Source of the DNA: Proteocatella sp051653405
GTDB taxonomy: Bacteria > Bacillota > Clostridia > Peptostreptococcales > Filifactoraceae
NCBI GenBank assembly: GCA_051653405.1
Contig: JBOFWC010000102.1
Location: 35,836-99,835 of the forward strand
DNA length: 64,000 nucleotides
Direction: 5' to 3'
Shown here one piece after another: positions 54,938 through 63,340 of the stretch (positions within the stretch are counted from its first letter, which is position 1; each line of letters opens with the position of its first letter). Position numbers and translations under genes: made by a program. Below the pieces are notes generated by a model, which was not told the DNA's origin, searched no databases, and saw only the letters and a program-made list of their open reading frames with translations.

Positions 54938-55717
54938 CTAATCTCTATTGAATGTTTTACTTGCAGAAATTACCGCTACAAATATAGTTATCACGCTTGC
55001 AAAAAATACCGTTTGAAATCCATACACTATAAAACTTTCATTCCAGCCATCTATAAGAAGACCTCTCATGGACTCAAATATATAGGTTGTAGGATTTAAA
55101 ACCGCTGCAATTCTAAGCCATTTAGCTTCTATGAGATTAAGGGGAACAAAAGTTGTGCTTAAAAAAATCATTGGAAAAAATATAGTAGTGCTCATCTGTA
55201 CTGCAAAAGAATTTTTAGTTATAAGCGCTACCGTAACCGCATAACCCGTAAAGGCAAGCCCAAGACCCATTACTAAAATAAAAATCAATAAAAAATCACT
55301 TACCACAGATATTTTTACCCCTAAAAACATTGATAGTATAAGTAGTATTATCGATTGTGCCGTCAAATGAAACATTCCATTGAGTATAGGCCCTAATACA
55401 ATTGCCACTCTAGATACAGGCGTAAGCATTAGCCTCTCAAAATAGCCACATTCCAAATCTTTAACTAAACTTGATACGGCTCCACTTGCCGCTCCAATCG
55501 CTGATGAAACAATTGATATTGGAAGAATAAAAGAAATATAGTTAATATTTTGCATTTCTACCAATTTTGTAACTGATCCAAGCCCCGCACTATATACAAA
55601 AAGAAAAAATATGCTTATTATAAAGTTTGGTATATAGACATAGGGCATTCTAAGAGAGGCTCCAATACTTCTATTTGTAAGTATAATTATGTCTGAAATA
55701 CATTTTTTTATTTTCAT
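54938..55717 (-). CDS. ABC-2 type transporter permease (DrrB-like)
   Basis: 259 residues with six membrane helices and the ABC-2 family signature near 190-215 (FFPMIFLSTTFVPLN). Partner of the ATPase gene 16 bases upstream. Similar to daunorubicin-type and other drug or lipid exporters. GAAAGGATATT precedes the ATG. Likely exports a hydrophobic compound sensed by the TetR protein encoded next. Confidence 0.9.
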   Translation of the reverse strand: MKIKKCISDIIILTNRSIGASLRMPYVYIPNFIISIFFLFVYSAGLGSVTKLVEMQNINYISFILPISIVSSAIGAASGAVSSLVKDLECGYFERLMLTPVSRVAIVLGPILNGMFHLTAQSIILLILSMFLGVKISVVSDFLLIFILVMGLGLAFTGYAVTVALITKNSFAVQMSTTIFFPMIFLSTTFVPLNLIEAKWLRIAAVLNPTTYIFESMRGLLIDGWNESFIVYGFQTVFFASVITIFVAVISASKTFNRD

Positions 55718-55733
55718 AATATCCTTTCATAAA

Positions 55734-56489
55734 TTATTTACTAACAATTTCAAAAAAAACATCATCCAGAGTAGTATTTCTATAATTAGAATCCGATTTA
55801 TCAATAGCACCTTTTAGAAAATCTGGTTTTCCAAGTGCTGCAATCTCTCCATTTTTTATTATAGCTACTCTATCTGCCATCTTATCCGCTTCTTCAAGAT
55901 ATTGAGTCGTAAGGAATATGGTTGTCCCATACTCCTTATTTAATGAGCTTATTTCTTCCCATAACTTTATCCTGCTTACAGGGTCTAATCCTACAGTCGG
56001 CTCATCAAGAAATAATATCTTAGGATTGTGAACAAGACTTATTGCCAAGTCAAGTCTTCGTTTCATCCCTCCAGAATATTTTCCACAAGCTCTATCTGAA
56101 ACTTCTTCCAAGTCAAAACTATTTATCAGTTCTGCAGCTCTTTTAGAAGCTTCTTGCTTTGAAAATCCAAAAAGTCTTGCTTGAAGTATAATCAGCTCTC
56201 TTCCTGTAAGCGCTGGATCTATAGCTGTATTTTGAAGTGCTGTTCCTATCTCACTTCTTATTTTTCCGGCTTCCTTTTCTAAGCTATATCCCGCTATTTC
56301 AACATTTCCTGAAGATGCTTTTATTAAGGTGGTCAAAATTTTTATAGTTGTGGATTTGCCTGCTCCATTTGGGCCCAGAAATGCAAAAAACTCCCCTGCT
56401 TTCACTTCAAAATTTATATCTTTTACAGCTTCCAATCCGCTTTTATAAGTTTTTGATAGTCCTGAAACTTTAATTATATTCTCAGCCAT
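55734..56489 (-). CDS. ABC transporter ATP-binding protein (DrrA-like)
   Basis: 251 residues: Walker A GPNGAGKSTTIK, signature KYSGGMKRRLDLA, Walker B ILFLDEPTVGLDPVSR, H-loop TTQYLEEAD. Shorter than most DrrA proteins because the C-terminal DUF4162-like extension is reduced to NTTLDDVFFEIV. The ATG follows directly after the TAG of the P-loop kinase gene, indicating coupling. Confidence 0.92.
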   Translation of the reverse strand: MAENIIKVSGLSKTYKSGLEAVKDINFEVKAGEFFAFLGPNGAGKSTTIKILTTLIKASSGNVEIAGYSLEKEAGKIRSEIGTALQNTAIDPALTGRELIILQARLFGFSKQEASKRAAELINSFDLEEVSDRACGKYSGGMKRRLDLAISLVHNPKILFLDEPTVGLDPVSRIKLWEEISSLNKEYGTTIFLTTQYLEEADKMADRVAIIKNGEIAALGKPDFLKGAIDKSDSNYRNTTLDDVFFEIVSK

Positions 56490-57176
56490 CTATATTCTCC
56501 CAAACGCATTCATTACCTTTTCTAAAACATCTTCTGAGAGCTCCTCCTCACCTCGAAAAATAATGTTTATGTCATTATCCCTACATTCCGTCTCCATCTG
56601 TTTATTTATAAGATCATTAAGCTCTAAAAATTTATTCCATTTATAGTCTGGGGATGGCAACTCATATATCATATCCTTCATAACTAAACGGCTTTCATCC
56701 TTGCTCCATATTCTTCTACAAAGTTCATCTTCAATATTTAGACAACATATCTTATTTTTATTCAAAACTTTTGCAAGTATATCTGGATTTGTAATGCCTC
56801 CATCTACCAATATTTTTTCATCCTTATCCATAAGCTCTATATCTTCACAAAACAAACTAAGCTGCTCCACCATTGAAGTCATATTAAATTCATTGTACTC
56901 TTCCCAATTAGGAAATGAAAGCGCCCAATCCAGTGGATTTTCTGCTCCAAACCAGGCGCTATTAGCTGGATGAAGTTCTTTAGAATACCTATCCATGTAT
57001 TTACCAAATATATACTCATCCATATCATATCTTATATAGTCAAATTTTTCTTCCATCATTCTACTTATAGTGCTCTTGCCTGAACAAGAACCTCCTACCA
57101 GCCAAAAAATGTTGCTGCAGTTCTCCAATTTCGCCTTAACTGTCTCCAATAATTCCATGTCCACTCTAAATTTCAT
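56490..57176 (-). CDS. P-loop kinase-like NTPase
   Basis: 228 residues with Walker A LVGGSCSGKSTISR near 27-40 and a downstream DMDEYIFGKY acidic motif, as in small-molecule kinases of the AAA_17/shikimate-kinase-like group. No specific family recognised. It is the first gene of the exporter operon, directly coupled to the ATPase gene, so it could modify the exported compound, for example by phosphorylation conferring resistance (inference). AGGAGGATTTT precedes the ATG. Confidence 0.75.
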   Translation of the reverse strand: MKFRVDMELLETVKAKLENCSNIFWLVGGSCSGKSTISRMMEEKFDYIRYDMDEYIFGKYMDRYSKELHPANSAWFGAENPLDWALSFPNWEEYNEFNMTSMVEQLSLFCEDIELMDKDEKILVDGGITNPDILAKVLNKNKICCLNIEDELCRRIWSKDESRLVMKDMIYELPSPDYKWNKFLELNDLINKQMETECRDNDINIIFRGEEELSEDVLEKVMNAFGRI

Positions 57177-57381
57177 AAAATCCTCCTATTTAATAAATAT
57201 TTTATTTTAAAGCGTTGCAAAGACCTTGAATTTAATTATAGCTATTTATCAAACTCTGGTGTTATAATGGAGACTTTTATTTTTTTGCACAAAAAAACAC
57301 TAACATAATCTCGAATATAGTGATAAAATATATCCAAATATGCTAGTGATTATATAAAATATCATGGGAGGTAAGTTTTAT

Positions 57382-58128
57382 ATGCCAAACAGCTACAGCA
57401 CTTCACAAATTGCAAAAATAGTTGGCGTCCATCCTAATACCGTGCGCCTTTATGAAAGTTTGGAATTAATACCTACTGCTATCAGAAAGAATAATGGTTA
57501 CCGGGTTTTTAATGATTATCATATTGAACAGTTTAAGCTTGCTAGAATGGCACTTAAAGTAGATGTATTGCAAAATGGCCTAAGAAAAAAAGCCATAACG
57601 ATAATCAAACTATCCGCCAAGTTTGAATTAAATAAAGCTATTTTACTTGCGGAGGAATATCTTTCTCAGATCCATGAAGAACAAGAAAATGCTGAAGAAG
57701 CAATATCTATTGCAAACAATATTTTAAAAAACAAAGAAACTCACAATGATATTAAAACGCTTACTAGAAAACAAGCGGCCGACCATCTGCATATAACCAT
57801 AGATACCCTTAGAAACTGGGAGCTCAATGGGCTAATAACTGTAAAACGCAGTAAAAACGGCTATAGAATATATACGCAGGAAGATCTTTTAACACTTAAA
57901 ATAATCCGCTCATTAAGATGTGCCAACTACTCACTTTCTGCTATACTAAGAATGCTTTCCGCCCTCTCGAATGATCCAAATACAAATATTCGTGAAGTCA
58001 TTAATACTCCAAATTACAATGAAAACATCATATCTGTTTGTGATAAGCTTATTTTTTCACTAAAAGAGGCCGAGCTTTACGCTGTAAAAATTATTGATCA
58101 GTTAAAGCAAATGTTATCTTATCTATAA
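57382..58128 (+). CDS. MerR-family regulator with two HTH domains
   Basis: 248 residues. First MerR helix-turn-helix at the N-terminus (TSQIAKIVGVHPNTVRLYESLELIP) and a second at about 135-200 (TRKQAADHLHITIDTLRNWELNGLI). The double-HTH arrangement is uncommon in MerR proteins, which usually carry one. ATG 57382 follows GGGAGGTAAG. Divergent from the kinase/ABC exporter operon and convergent with a membrane-anchored protein gene whose 3' end it overlaps by 38 bases. Confidence 0.87.
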   Translation: MPNSYSTSQIAKIVGVHPNTVRLYESLELIPTAIRKNNGYRVFNDYHIEQFKLARMALKVDVLQNGLRKKAITIIKLSAKFELNKAILLAEEYLSQIHEEQENAEEAISIANNILKNKETHNDIKTLTRKQAADHLHITIDTLRNWELNGLITVKRSKNGYRIYTQEDLLTLKIIRSLRCANYSLSAILRMLSALSNDPNTNIREVINTPNYNENIISVCDKLIFSLKEAELYAVKIIDQLKQMLSYL

Positions 58129-58828
58129 TTTCAAGGGCTGTAGTAAGCTTTGATGTATCTGCAACTAAATCTCCACTACTTCCATCAGCACTGCTGCACC
58201 CCAAGATTGAAAGTTCATACGACTTCGCTTCCTCACTATTTACAAGAGCTTCATACACAATAGCTGGCTGGCCACTACCAAATGGCCCGCCTGAATAATT
58301 GTCATCTGATTCCAATGCCTCTTTAGGATAATACTCATTAAAATCTGTAGACATATTTACTTCTGCTAATACCCTGTATTCGGTTGGCAGTGCGCTTAAT
58401 TTCGTAACTATAGTTGAATCTCCTTTTGGAGTAGCTGCAGATATTTGATCCGCCACCATCTCCTTGCTTTCTTTTTTGTGTGTCCAATAAGGGAGCGATT
58501 CCTTTCTATCTATTTGTTCCTCATCGCCCGAAGCTTTGCTCCATTTCTTATACATAGTTTTTTCAGTAACATAAATGGTATCTATATAGTTTCCTTCTAA
58601 ATCCTCAATCCAAACTGCCATCTGTGGAGGTGTTTTTATTTTTATTAAAGAATTTACGCTAAAGTCATGAAGGTAGTTTTCCCCTCCATAAATTTCAAGC
58701 TTCACATCATTTCCTTCTAATGCATGGTTTAATGTAATATTTCTATTCTTATTAGTCATAAAAACACTCGTTGCTAAAATAAGCATTACCAATACAGCTA
58801 CTGGAATTATAATCTTTTTCAATTTCAT
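58091..58828 (-). CDS. membrane-anchored protein with DUF2271-like region
   Basis: About 245 residues. One N-terminal membrane anchor or signal (about 5-25), then an extracytoplasmic domain with PPQMAVWIEDLEGNYIDTIYV and a WTH motif, which resembles DUF2271. ATG 58828 follows TTGGAGGCATAT. It lies 15 bases after a TetR gene and is probably in its regulon. The last 38 bases overlap the convergent MerR gene. Confidence 0.7.
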   Translation of the reverse strand: MKLKKIIIPVAVLVMLILATSVFMTNKNRNITLNHALEGNDVKLEIYGGENYLHDFSVNSLIKIKTPPQMAVWIEDLEGNYIDTIYVTEKTMYKKWSKASGDEEQIDRKESLPYWTHKKESKEMVADQISAATPKGDSTIVTKLSALPTEYRVLAEVNMSTDFNEYYPKEALESDDNYSGGPFGSGQPAIVYEALVNSEEAKSYELSILGCSSADGSSGDLVADTSKLTTALEIIDKITFALTDQ

Positions 58829-58842
58829 ATATGCCTCCAAAT

Positions 58843-59499
58843 TTATTTTTTTATCGCTCTAAGCAATAAGCTTATGGACTCCTCAAAAAAACTTTTCTTT
58901 TCAATTTTGTGATAAAATTTTAAATACTTTTCTTTGGTGCTATATGTCCTTAAAATTCCAAGACTGCTCCCCCATAAAAAAACTGCCGTATTGTTAACAT
59001 CTATATCTTCTCTGATTGAACCATCTTTTATTCCAACTTCTAACGATGTAATTAAATGTGATAATAGAATTTCACCTTGAGCATAGCATTCACTTGCTGA
59101 ATTTTCATCTTGGCTTTCTTTATTTAGTTCAAAATCCTGATCCTTATTTTCATATTCCATTATAGAATTAAAGTAATTAGGATATTCTTCACTAAATTCA
59201 ATAATATGACTTCCTATAAATCCAATCCTCTCAAGTCCTGTTTTTAAATCACATCCTTTTAAAGCTTCTTCGAGCTTGCTGTTTAAAAGAATATATCCTC
59301 TAGTCATTATTTCAAAATAAAGTTCATCTTTACTTCTAAAATAAACATATACAGTCCTCTTACTAAATTCTGCTTCCTTGGCTACATCATCCATAGTTGC
59401 GGTATCAAACCCTTTTGAAAAAAACACCTTCTCTGCCGCATCTATTATTTCCTGCCTTCTCATGTCTTTTTCCTTAAGCTTTCTTGATGAAACTCCCAA
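58843..59499 (-). CDS. TetR-family transcriptional regulator
   Basis: About 218 residues. HTH at the N-terminus (RQEIIDAAEKVFFSKGFDTATMDDVAKEAEFSKRTVYVYFRSKDE, positions about 15-58). The start is probably TTG 59499 or 59502, because AAAGGAG lies 8-10 bases upstream; an earlier TTG (59517) would overlap the ribosome site. A perfect 13-bp inverted repeat is directly upstream, so it is autoregulated and controls the DUF2271-like gene. Confidence 0.9.
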   Translation of the reverse strand: MGVSSRKLKEKDMRRQEIIDAAEKVFFSKGFDTATMDDVAKEAEFSKRTVYVYFRSKDELYFEIMTRGYILLNSKLEEALKGCDLKTGLERIGFIGSHIIEFSEEYPNYFNSIMEYENKDQDFELNKESQDENSASECYAQGEILLSHLITSLEVGIKDGSIREDIDVNNTAVFLWGSSLGILRTYSTKEKYLKFYHKIEKKSFFEESISLLLRAIKK

Positions 59500-59515
59500 C
59501 AAAATCACTCCTTTC

Positions 59516-59546
59516 AAATAAAGTAAACTTAGAGTTTACTTTATTT
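59516..59546. promoter_or_regulatory. TetR operator, perfect 13-bp inverted repeat
   Basis: AAATAAAGTAAAC, spacer TTAGA, GTTTACTTTATTT. It overlaps or abuts the ribosome binding region of the TetR gene, a position from which a bound repressor would block transcription. Confidence 0.75.
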
Positions 59547-59604
59547 CATTATAGTGAAAAGAAATAGTTTTGTCAATTTAAAAAAAGCATTAAGTTTGTC
59601 AATT

Positions 59605-60071
59605 TTAAAAAATTGATTTTAGCAATTTTTTATTGAGTCTTTCAAGTTCTTCTTCTACAACCGCTTTGTCAATTCTTTCAAACAATACCGTAACTTCTCC
59701 AAGTTCAGTGTTTGGAATTACCTCTAATTTTTCCCACCTATTTTCTTCAAGTCTAAGCCAGCTTTTTATCTGAACTGAGGATTCTGGAAGAAATGGCTGA
59801 AGTAAATTTGCTATATTTGCAATAGCATAAATACAGCTGTATATAGTATTTTATGATATTTATTTGTGATGACTTCTGGTGATACTCCTTCCTGCTTTGC
59901 TCTTATAGATATAGGCGTTCCATGACAGTCACTACCTGAAACATAGAGCACATTATCTCCCTTCGCTCTATAATATCTTGCTATAACATCGCCTGGCAGT
60001 AGTGCTGCAACATGTCCTATGTGCAGTGAACCATTTGCATATGGCCACGCACCTCCAATAAGTATATTCAT
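59605..60071 (-). pseudogene. metG: methionyl-tRNA synthetase pseudogene with large internal deletion
   Basis: The first about 76 codons (60071 down to about 59845) encode a normal MetRS N-terminus: GGAWPYANGSLHIGHVAALLPGD with the HIGH motif, then YVSGSDCHGTPI. At the junction near 59835-59850 the frame shifts, and the remaining sequence, read in another frame to the stop at 59605, encodes the MetRS C-terminal part (YAIANIANLLQPFLPESS, LGEVTVLFERIDKAVVEEELE). About 400 residues, including the KMSKS loop, are missing. The product would end after 86 residues. A terminator hairpin (59607-59631) overlaps the end. Confidence 0.88.
59607..59631 (-). terminator. terminator at the end of the metG remnant
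   Basis: AAAAAATTG / CAATTTTTT stem with a 7-base loop, overlapping the last codons and stop of the metG remnant; U-rich on both strands. Confidence 0.65.
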
Positions 60072-60100
60072 ATTTTTCCTCCTTCTGTAATTGTGTAAAC

Positions 60101-60185
60101 AAAAAAACTCCCGTCCTAAGAAAAATTCTTAGGAACGAGAGTTATGAGTTCGTGGTACCATCCTATTTTATGTATATTTCACAAT
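60101..60185 (-). ncRNA. T-box riboswitch remnant (Stem III to terminator, Stem I missing)
   Basis: Minus strand: a small hairpin GTATATT / AATATAC, the T-box sequence AGGATGGTACCACG (60164-60151), and a terminator with stem AACTCTCGTTCCTAAG / CTTAGGACGGGAGTT and seven Us (60142-60101). These are the antiterminator and terminator parts of a tRNA-responsive leader, 30 bases before the metG remnant. Stem I with the specifier codon should lie upstream, but that space is the coding 3' end of the beta-helix gene (stop at 60191), so the leader is beheaded. Confidence 0.8.
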
Positions 60186-60190
60186 ATACT

Positions 60191-61426
60191 CTAATTCTGC
60201 TTTCTGTCACAACCTATAAATATATTGTCTTTTATATGTTGTTGACTTGCTAATACCCATATGGTTCCATGATTTCTATCAGAAGACTTATTTCGACCTC
60301 CATTGTAATAGTGATTACAATCTATAAATTTGCACTTGGATATATTAATTGTTTTTACATTACCGTATTCTATATAAATACCACTTCCCATCCCATCATA
60401 ATTATCATATTTATTCCAGCTTATAGTATTACATTTATTGAACTCACTAAAAAAAATATATATATTCTCCGTATTTTTTATAAATATAGCTCCACCATAA
60501 ATATCAACATTATTACTTGAATAATAAACGCAATTTTCAAATTTAGATTCTTTGATTTCAATACTTTTAGAATTACTAACTTCAATTGCATGATTCTCAA
60601 AATCCACAAATTTACAATTAGATATATCTATATCGCCACAAGCATTAAATATAATAGGATTATGTATCCCTCTAAAATCACAATCTGTAAATTTAATGTC
60701 TTCGCAACCTCTAAAATTTAACTTTCCCTTATCTTCAGCCAAGTCAACTATAATGTTTTCAAATATTACCTTGCATCCTTTAAATGAAATTTGATTTGAA
60801 AAATCCACCTTCAGATGAGTCTTTGAATAAAAATATTTATACTCTTTTTCGTCTACAATGAGTCCATTTGCAAACTCCTTTGTATAATACAAATAATTTT
60901 TCATACTTACCTTGTGAGGAATTATGGTCATTAGTTCATCATATTTTGAGCCATTTTGTTCAAGTACAGCTAATGCTAAACTGCTAATAAATTCTATTTT
61001 CTCTCTATCTATATTTAATATTTCTGCTAATTCAGCTATAAATCCGATTACATTTTCATCTATCTTTCCATCACACCCAGATAACACTAGTGAATCTAAT
61101 ATAAAATTATATGATAAATTACTATCTGCAAAATATCTTACAAATTCGCTCACCAATTCACTATCTATTTCCAATCCTCGCTTTAGATATTTATTAATAT
61201 CATCTTCCAATCCTACTCCTATAATAATTCTTCTTATCAAATTATTTTCTCCAAAAGAAATAGCATTATCATATTGTGCTACGCTACAAAGTAATGTAAT
61301 ATATAATTCTTTTGAATATTCTTCTTCATTTTCGAGGGGATGATGGTTTAATGGAAACATGCCTGGCTTTAATTCTTTGAAGAAATATCTTACCTTATCT
61401 ATATTTGCAACATCTACACTATTCAT
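60191..61426 (-). CDS. TerB-like N-terminus plus right-handed beta-helix protein
   Basis: 411 residues, no signal peptide. Residues about 35-165 are helical, with a TerB-like pattern (ELYITLLCSVAQYDNAISFGE, LVLSGCDGKIDENVIGFIAEL). Residues about 205-405 form a series of short repeats with recurrent F-x-N/D-C-x-F/I units (FENIIVDLAE, FTDCDFRGI, ISNCKFVDFE, ESKFENC, ISKCKFIDC), typical of a right-handed parallel beta helix. Function unknown. Starts 3 bases after the small gene upstream. Its 3' end runs into the T-box remnant of metG, which indicates insertion or deletion there. Confidence 0.72.
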   Translation of the reverse strand: MNSVDVANIDKVRYFFKELKPGMFPLNHHPLENEEEYSKELYITLLCSVAQYDNAISFGENNLIRRIIIGVGLEDDINKYLKRGLEIDSELVSEFVRYFADSNLSYNFILDSLVLSGCDGKIDENVIGFIAELAEILNIDREKIEFISSLALAVLEQNGSKYDELMTIIPHKVSMKNYLYYTKEFANGLIVDEKEYKYFYSKTHLKVDFSNQISFKGCKVIFENIIVDLAEDKGKLNFRGCEDIKFTDCDFRGIHNPIIFNACGDIDISNCKFVDFENHAIEVSNSKSIEIKESKFENCVYYSSNNVDIYGGAIFIKNTENIYIFFSEFNKCNTISWNKYDNYDGMGSGIYIEYGNVKTINISKCKFIDCNHYYNGGRNKSSDRNHGTIWVLASQQHIKDNIFIGCDRKQN

Positions 61427-61429
61427 GAT

Positions 61430-61735
61430 TTACATATCTCCTTTTGTTAATATTTGTGTTATCTTATTTGTCAATATTTTTGAATATTCACTTGACCCTT
61501 TTGTTGAATTTAATTTAACCTCATATTCTCTACTTACTATATTTTTGATTCCATCTTTAAAATTTGAATATCCTGCTACTTTTTGAATTTGAACATTTGC
61601 ATTATTTAATTTAGCCTGTAATATTTGATTGTAGTCCGTATCTTTTATTCCATTATCTACCTTATATTTTTTAATCACTTCTATAGGATTTTTTATTTTT
61701 TTTGATATAAGATTTAAATCTGATGATGTAGGCAT
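61430..61735 (-). CDS. hypothetical 101-aa protein
   Basis: 101 residues, hydrophilic, rich in Lys, Asn and Ile, no signal peptide or membrane helix. GGAGGAGCAGT precedes the ATG. It ends 3 bases before the beta-helix gene, so the two form a cassette. Not recognised. Confidence 0.65.
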   Translation of the reverse strand: MPTSSDLNLISKKIKNPIEVIKKYKVDNGIKDTDYNQILQAKLNNANVQIQKVAGYSNFKDGIKNIVSREYEVKLNSTKGSSEYSKILTNKITQILTKGDM

Positions 61736-61907
61736 ACTGCTCCTCCTTAATATGCTTTTAATCTGCTGCTTTCTTATAAAGAATATTTTGAAATGCTTTG
61801 CAAATATAGATACCTACACTATATTTACTATTATTCTATATACCCATTATTCTATCTTTTTCTCTTTAATAAAAAGCTTTAATATCATTTAGTTTATTCA
61901 AACGTAG

Positions 61908-61936
61908 TTGAATTTTAAAGCGTTAGATGATATATT
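61908..61936 (+). promoter_or_regulatory. promoter of the RlmN/Cfr-like gene
   Basis: TTGAAT, a 17-base spacer and TATATT, about 26 bases before the ATG at 61963. The rest of the 227-base gap 61736-61962 is AT-rich with no other structure that I can support. Confidence 0.5.
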
Positions 61937-61962
61937 ATAAACTACCGAATTGGAGGTTTTTT

Positions 61963-62997
61963 ATGAATATTTATGGACTAACTTTTTCTCAAATAGAACA
62001 ATATCTGATGGATATAAACGAAAAAACAAATAAAGCTCCTTTTATTACAAAAGCTCTTTATAGACAAAAAATAGATTCTTTTAACGATATGATAGAGGTT
62101 AAAAAAAATATAAAAAATAAACTATCTGAAGATTTTAATACTAAACTTCCAGATATCATTACACATATAGAATCCGAAGATTCCTATAAATTTTTGCTAA
62201 AGCTTGAGGACGACAATATTATAGAAACTGTAGTTATGAAACAAAAATATGGAAATAGTATATGTGTATCTACTCAAATAGGATGTAATATGGGCTGCAA
62301 ATTTTGTCAGAGCGGACGTCAGAAAAAAATAAGAAATTTAGAAACATTTGAAATGACTTCTCAAATTATAGTTATAGAAAAAACTTTAGATTTAAAAATA
62401 AATAATGTGGTTTTGATGGGAATTGGCGAGCCTTTTGATAATTATAATAATACCATGGATTTTCTAAGTATACTAATTAATCCTAATATGCTTGGTATTG
62501 GAAAAAATCATATCTCAGTTTCTAGCTGCGGACTTGTTCCAAGCATTTATAATTATGCCAATCATGAAGCTTCTGCCCTCTTGGCCATAAGTCTTCATGC
62601 TCCAAACGATGAACTTAGAAATAAGCTTATGCCAATAAATAGCACCTATCCCCTTTCGACACTTTTCGATGCAATTGATTATTATATTTCTGTTTGCAAT
62701 AAAAAAGTTATGCTTGAATATGTAATGCTTAAAAATATAAATGACCAGATATCTCACGCTGAAGAATTATCTGGTCTTATTGGAAAGAGAAAATGCCACG
62801 TCAATCTTATTCCTTACAATGATACTCAAAATTTAGGATTTGAAAAAAGCAATTTTGAGCAAATTATAAAATTCTACGATGTATTAAAACAAAATAGAAT
62901 TGCGGTAACCATTAGGCGTGAAATAGGAGCTTCCGTAAATGCTGCCTGTGGTCAGTTAAAATCAAACTATACCCTATTATGCAATACGGCTATATGA
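61963..62997 (+). CDS. RlmN/Cfr-family radical SAM rRNA methyltransferase
   Basis: 344 residues. Radical SAM motif CNMGCKFCQSG near 113-123, the family VVLMGIGEPFDNY, SLHAPNDELRNKLMP, and near the C-terminus the methyl-carrying cysteine in SVNAACGQL. RlmN methylates C2 of A2503 in 23S rRNA; Cfr methylates C8 of the same base and gives resistance to several ribosome-targeting antibiotics. The CQSG-type cluster region differs from the usual RlmN CASTxGG, so this is not the standard housekeeping copy. Which position it methylates cannot be decided by eye. ATG 61963 follows TTGGAGG. Confidence 0.85.
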   Translation: MNIYGLTFSQIEQYLMDINEKTNKAPFITKALYRQKIDSFNDMIEVKKNIKNKLSEDFNTKLPDIITHIESEDSYKFLLKLEDDNIIETVVMKQKYGNSICVSTQIGCNMGCKFCQSGRQKKIRNLETFEMTSQIIVIEKTLDLKINNVVLMGIGEPFDNYNNTMDFLSILINPNMLGIGKNHISVSSCGLVPSIYNYANHEASALLAISLHAPNDELRNKLMPINSTYPLSTLFDAIDYYISVCNKKVMLEYVMLKNINDQISHAEELSGLIGKRKCHVNLIPYNDTQNLGFEKSNFEQIIKFYDVLKQNRIAVTIRREIGASVNAACGQLKSNYTLLCNTAI

Positions 62998-63244
62998 TTC
63001 TTTTTATAATTGGAGGAATAGTCATTACCGCTCCTCCAACCACATTTTCCAATTCATCTTCATTCAATTCCTTGTTATAAATTGCATCGTTTGCTTCTTT
63101 AAACTCTGCTACCGTAAAATCATAACCCTCTTCTAATATAAACGCTTTTAATTCTTCTAACGTTTCAATTACATTTACCTTTTCAACAAATTCTAAATCA
63201 TCTTCCATTTTTTTTCTAAATGCTTTAGCTGATTCTATGCTCAT
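62990..63244 (-). CDS. Nif11-type leader RiPP precursor peptide
   Basis: 84 residues. Residues 1-71 match the Nif11-like leader: MSIESAKAFRKKMEDDLEFVEKV, a helical middle with EGYDFTVAEF, and the ending NEDELENVVGG. The double glycine is the usual cleavage site for C39-type peptidase transporters. The remaining core is only 13 residues (AVMTIPPIIKRII), hydrophobic and basic, without Cys or Ser. The gene overlaps the end of the convergent RlmN/Cfr-like gene by 8 bases. No modification enzyme or export gene is in the window. Confidence 0.85.
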   Translation of the reverse strand: MSIESAKAFRKKMEDDLEFVEKVNVIETLEELKAFILEEGYDFTVAEFKEANDAIYNKELNEDELENVVGGAVMTIPPIIKRII

Positions 63245-63340
63245 ATCAAACCTCGCTTTCTTTAAATTAGTTATTTTTATTCTATCATCTAATTACAATA
63301 CATTCAACGATTTTTTGTATCATTTCAACAATTCCAAATA

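Noticed and set aside
59811..60071. Intact short methionyl-tRNA synthetase-like gene of 86 residues
   Set aside because: The downstream DNA encodes the MetRS C-terminal end in another frame, showing that the short ORF is a deletion product.
62990..63244. Nitrogen fixation protein, as the Nif11 name might suggest
   Set aside because: The double-glycine end and short core identify a RiPP leader; no nif genes are present.
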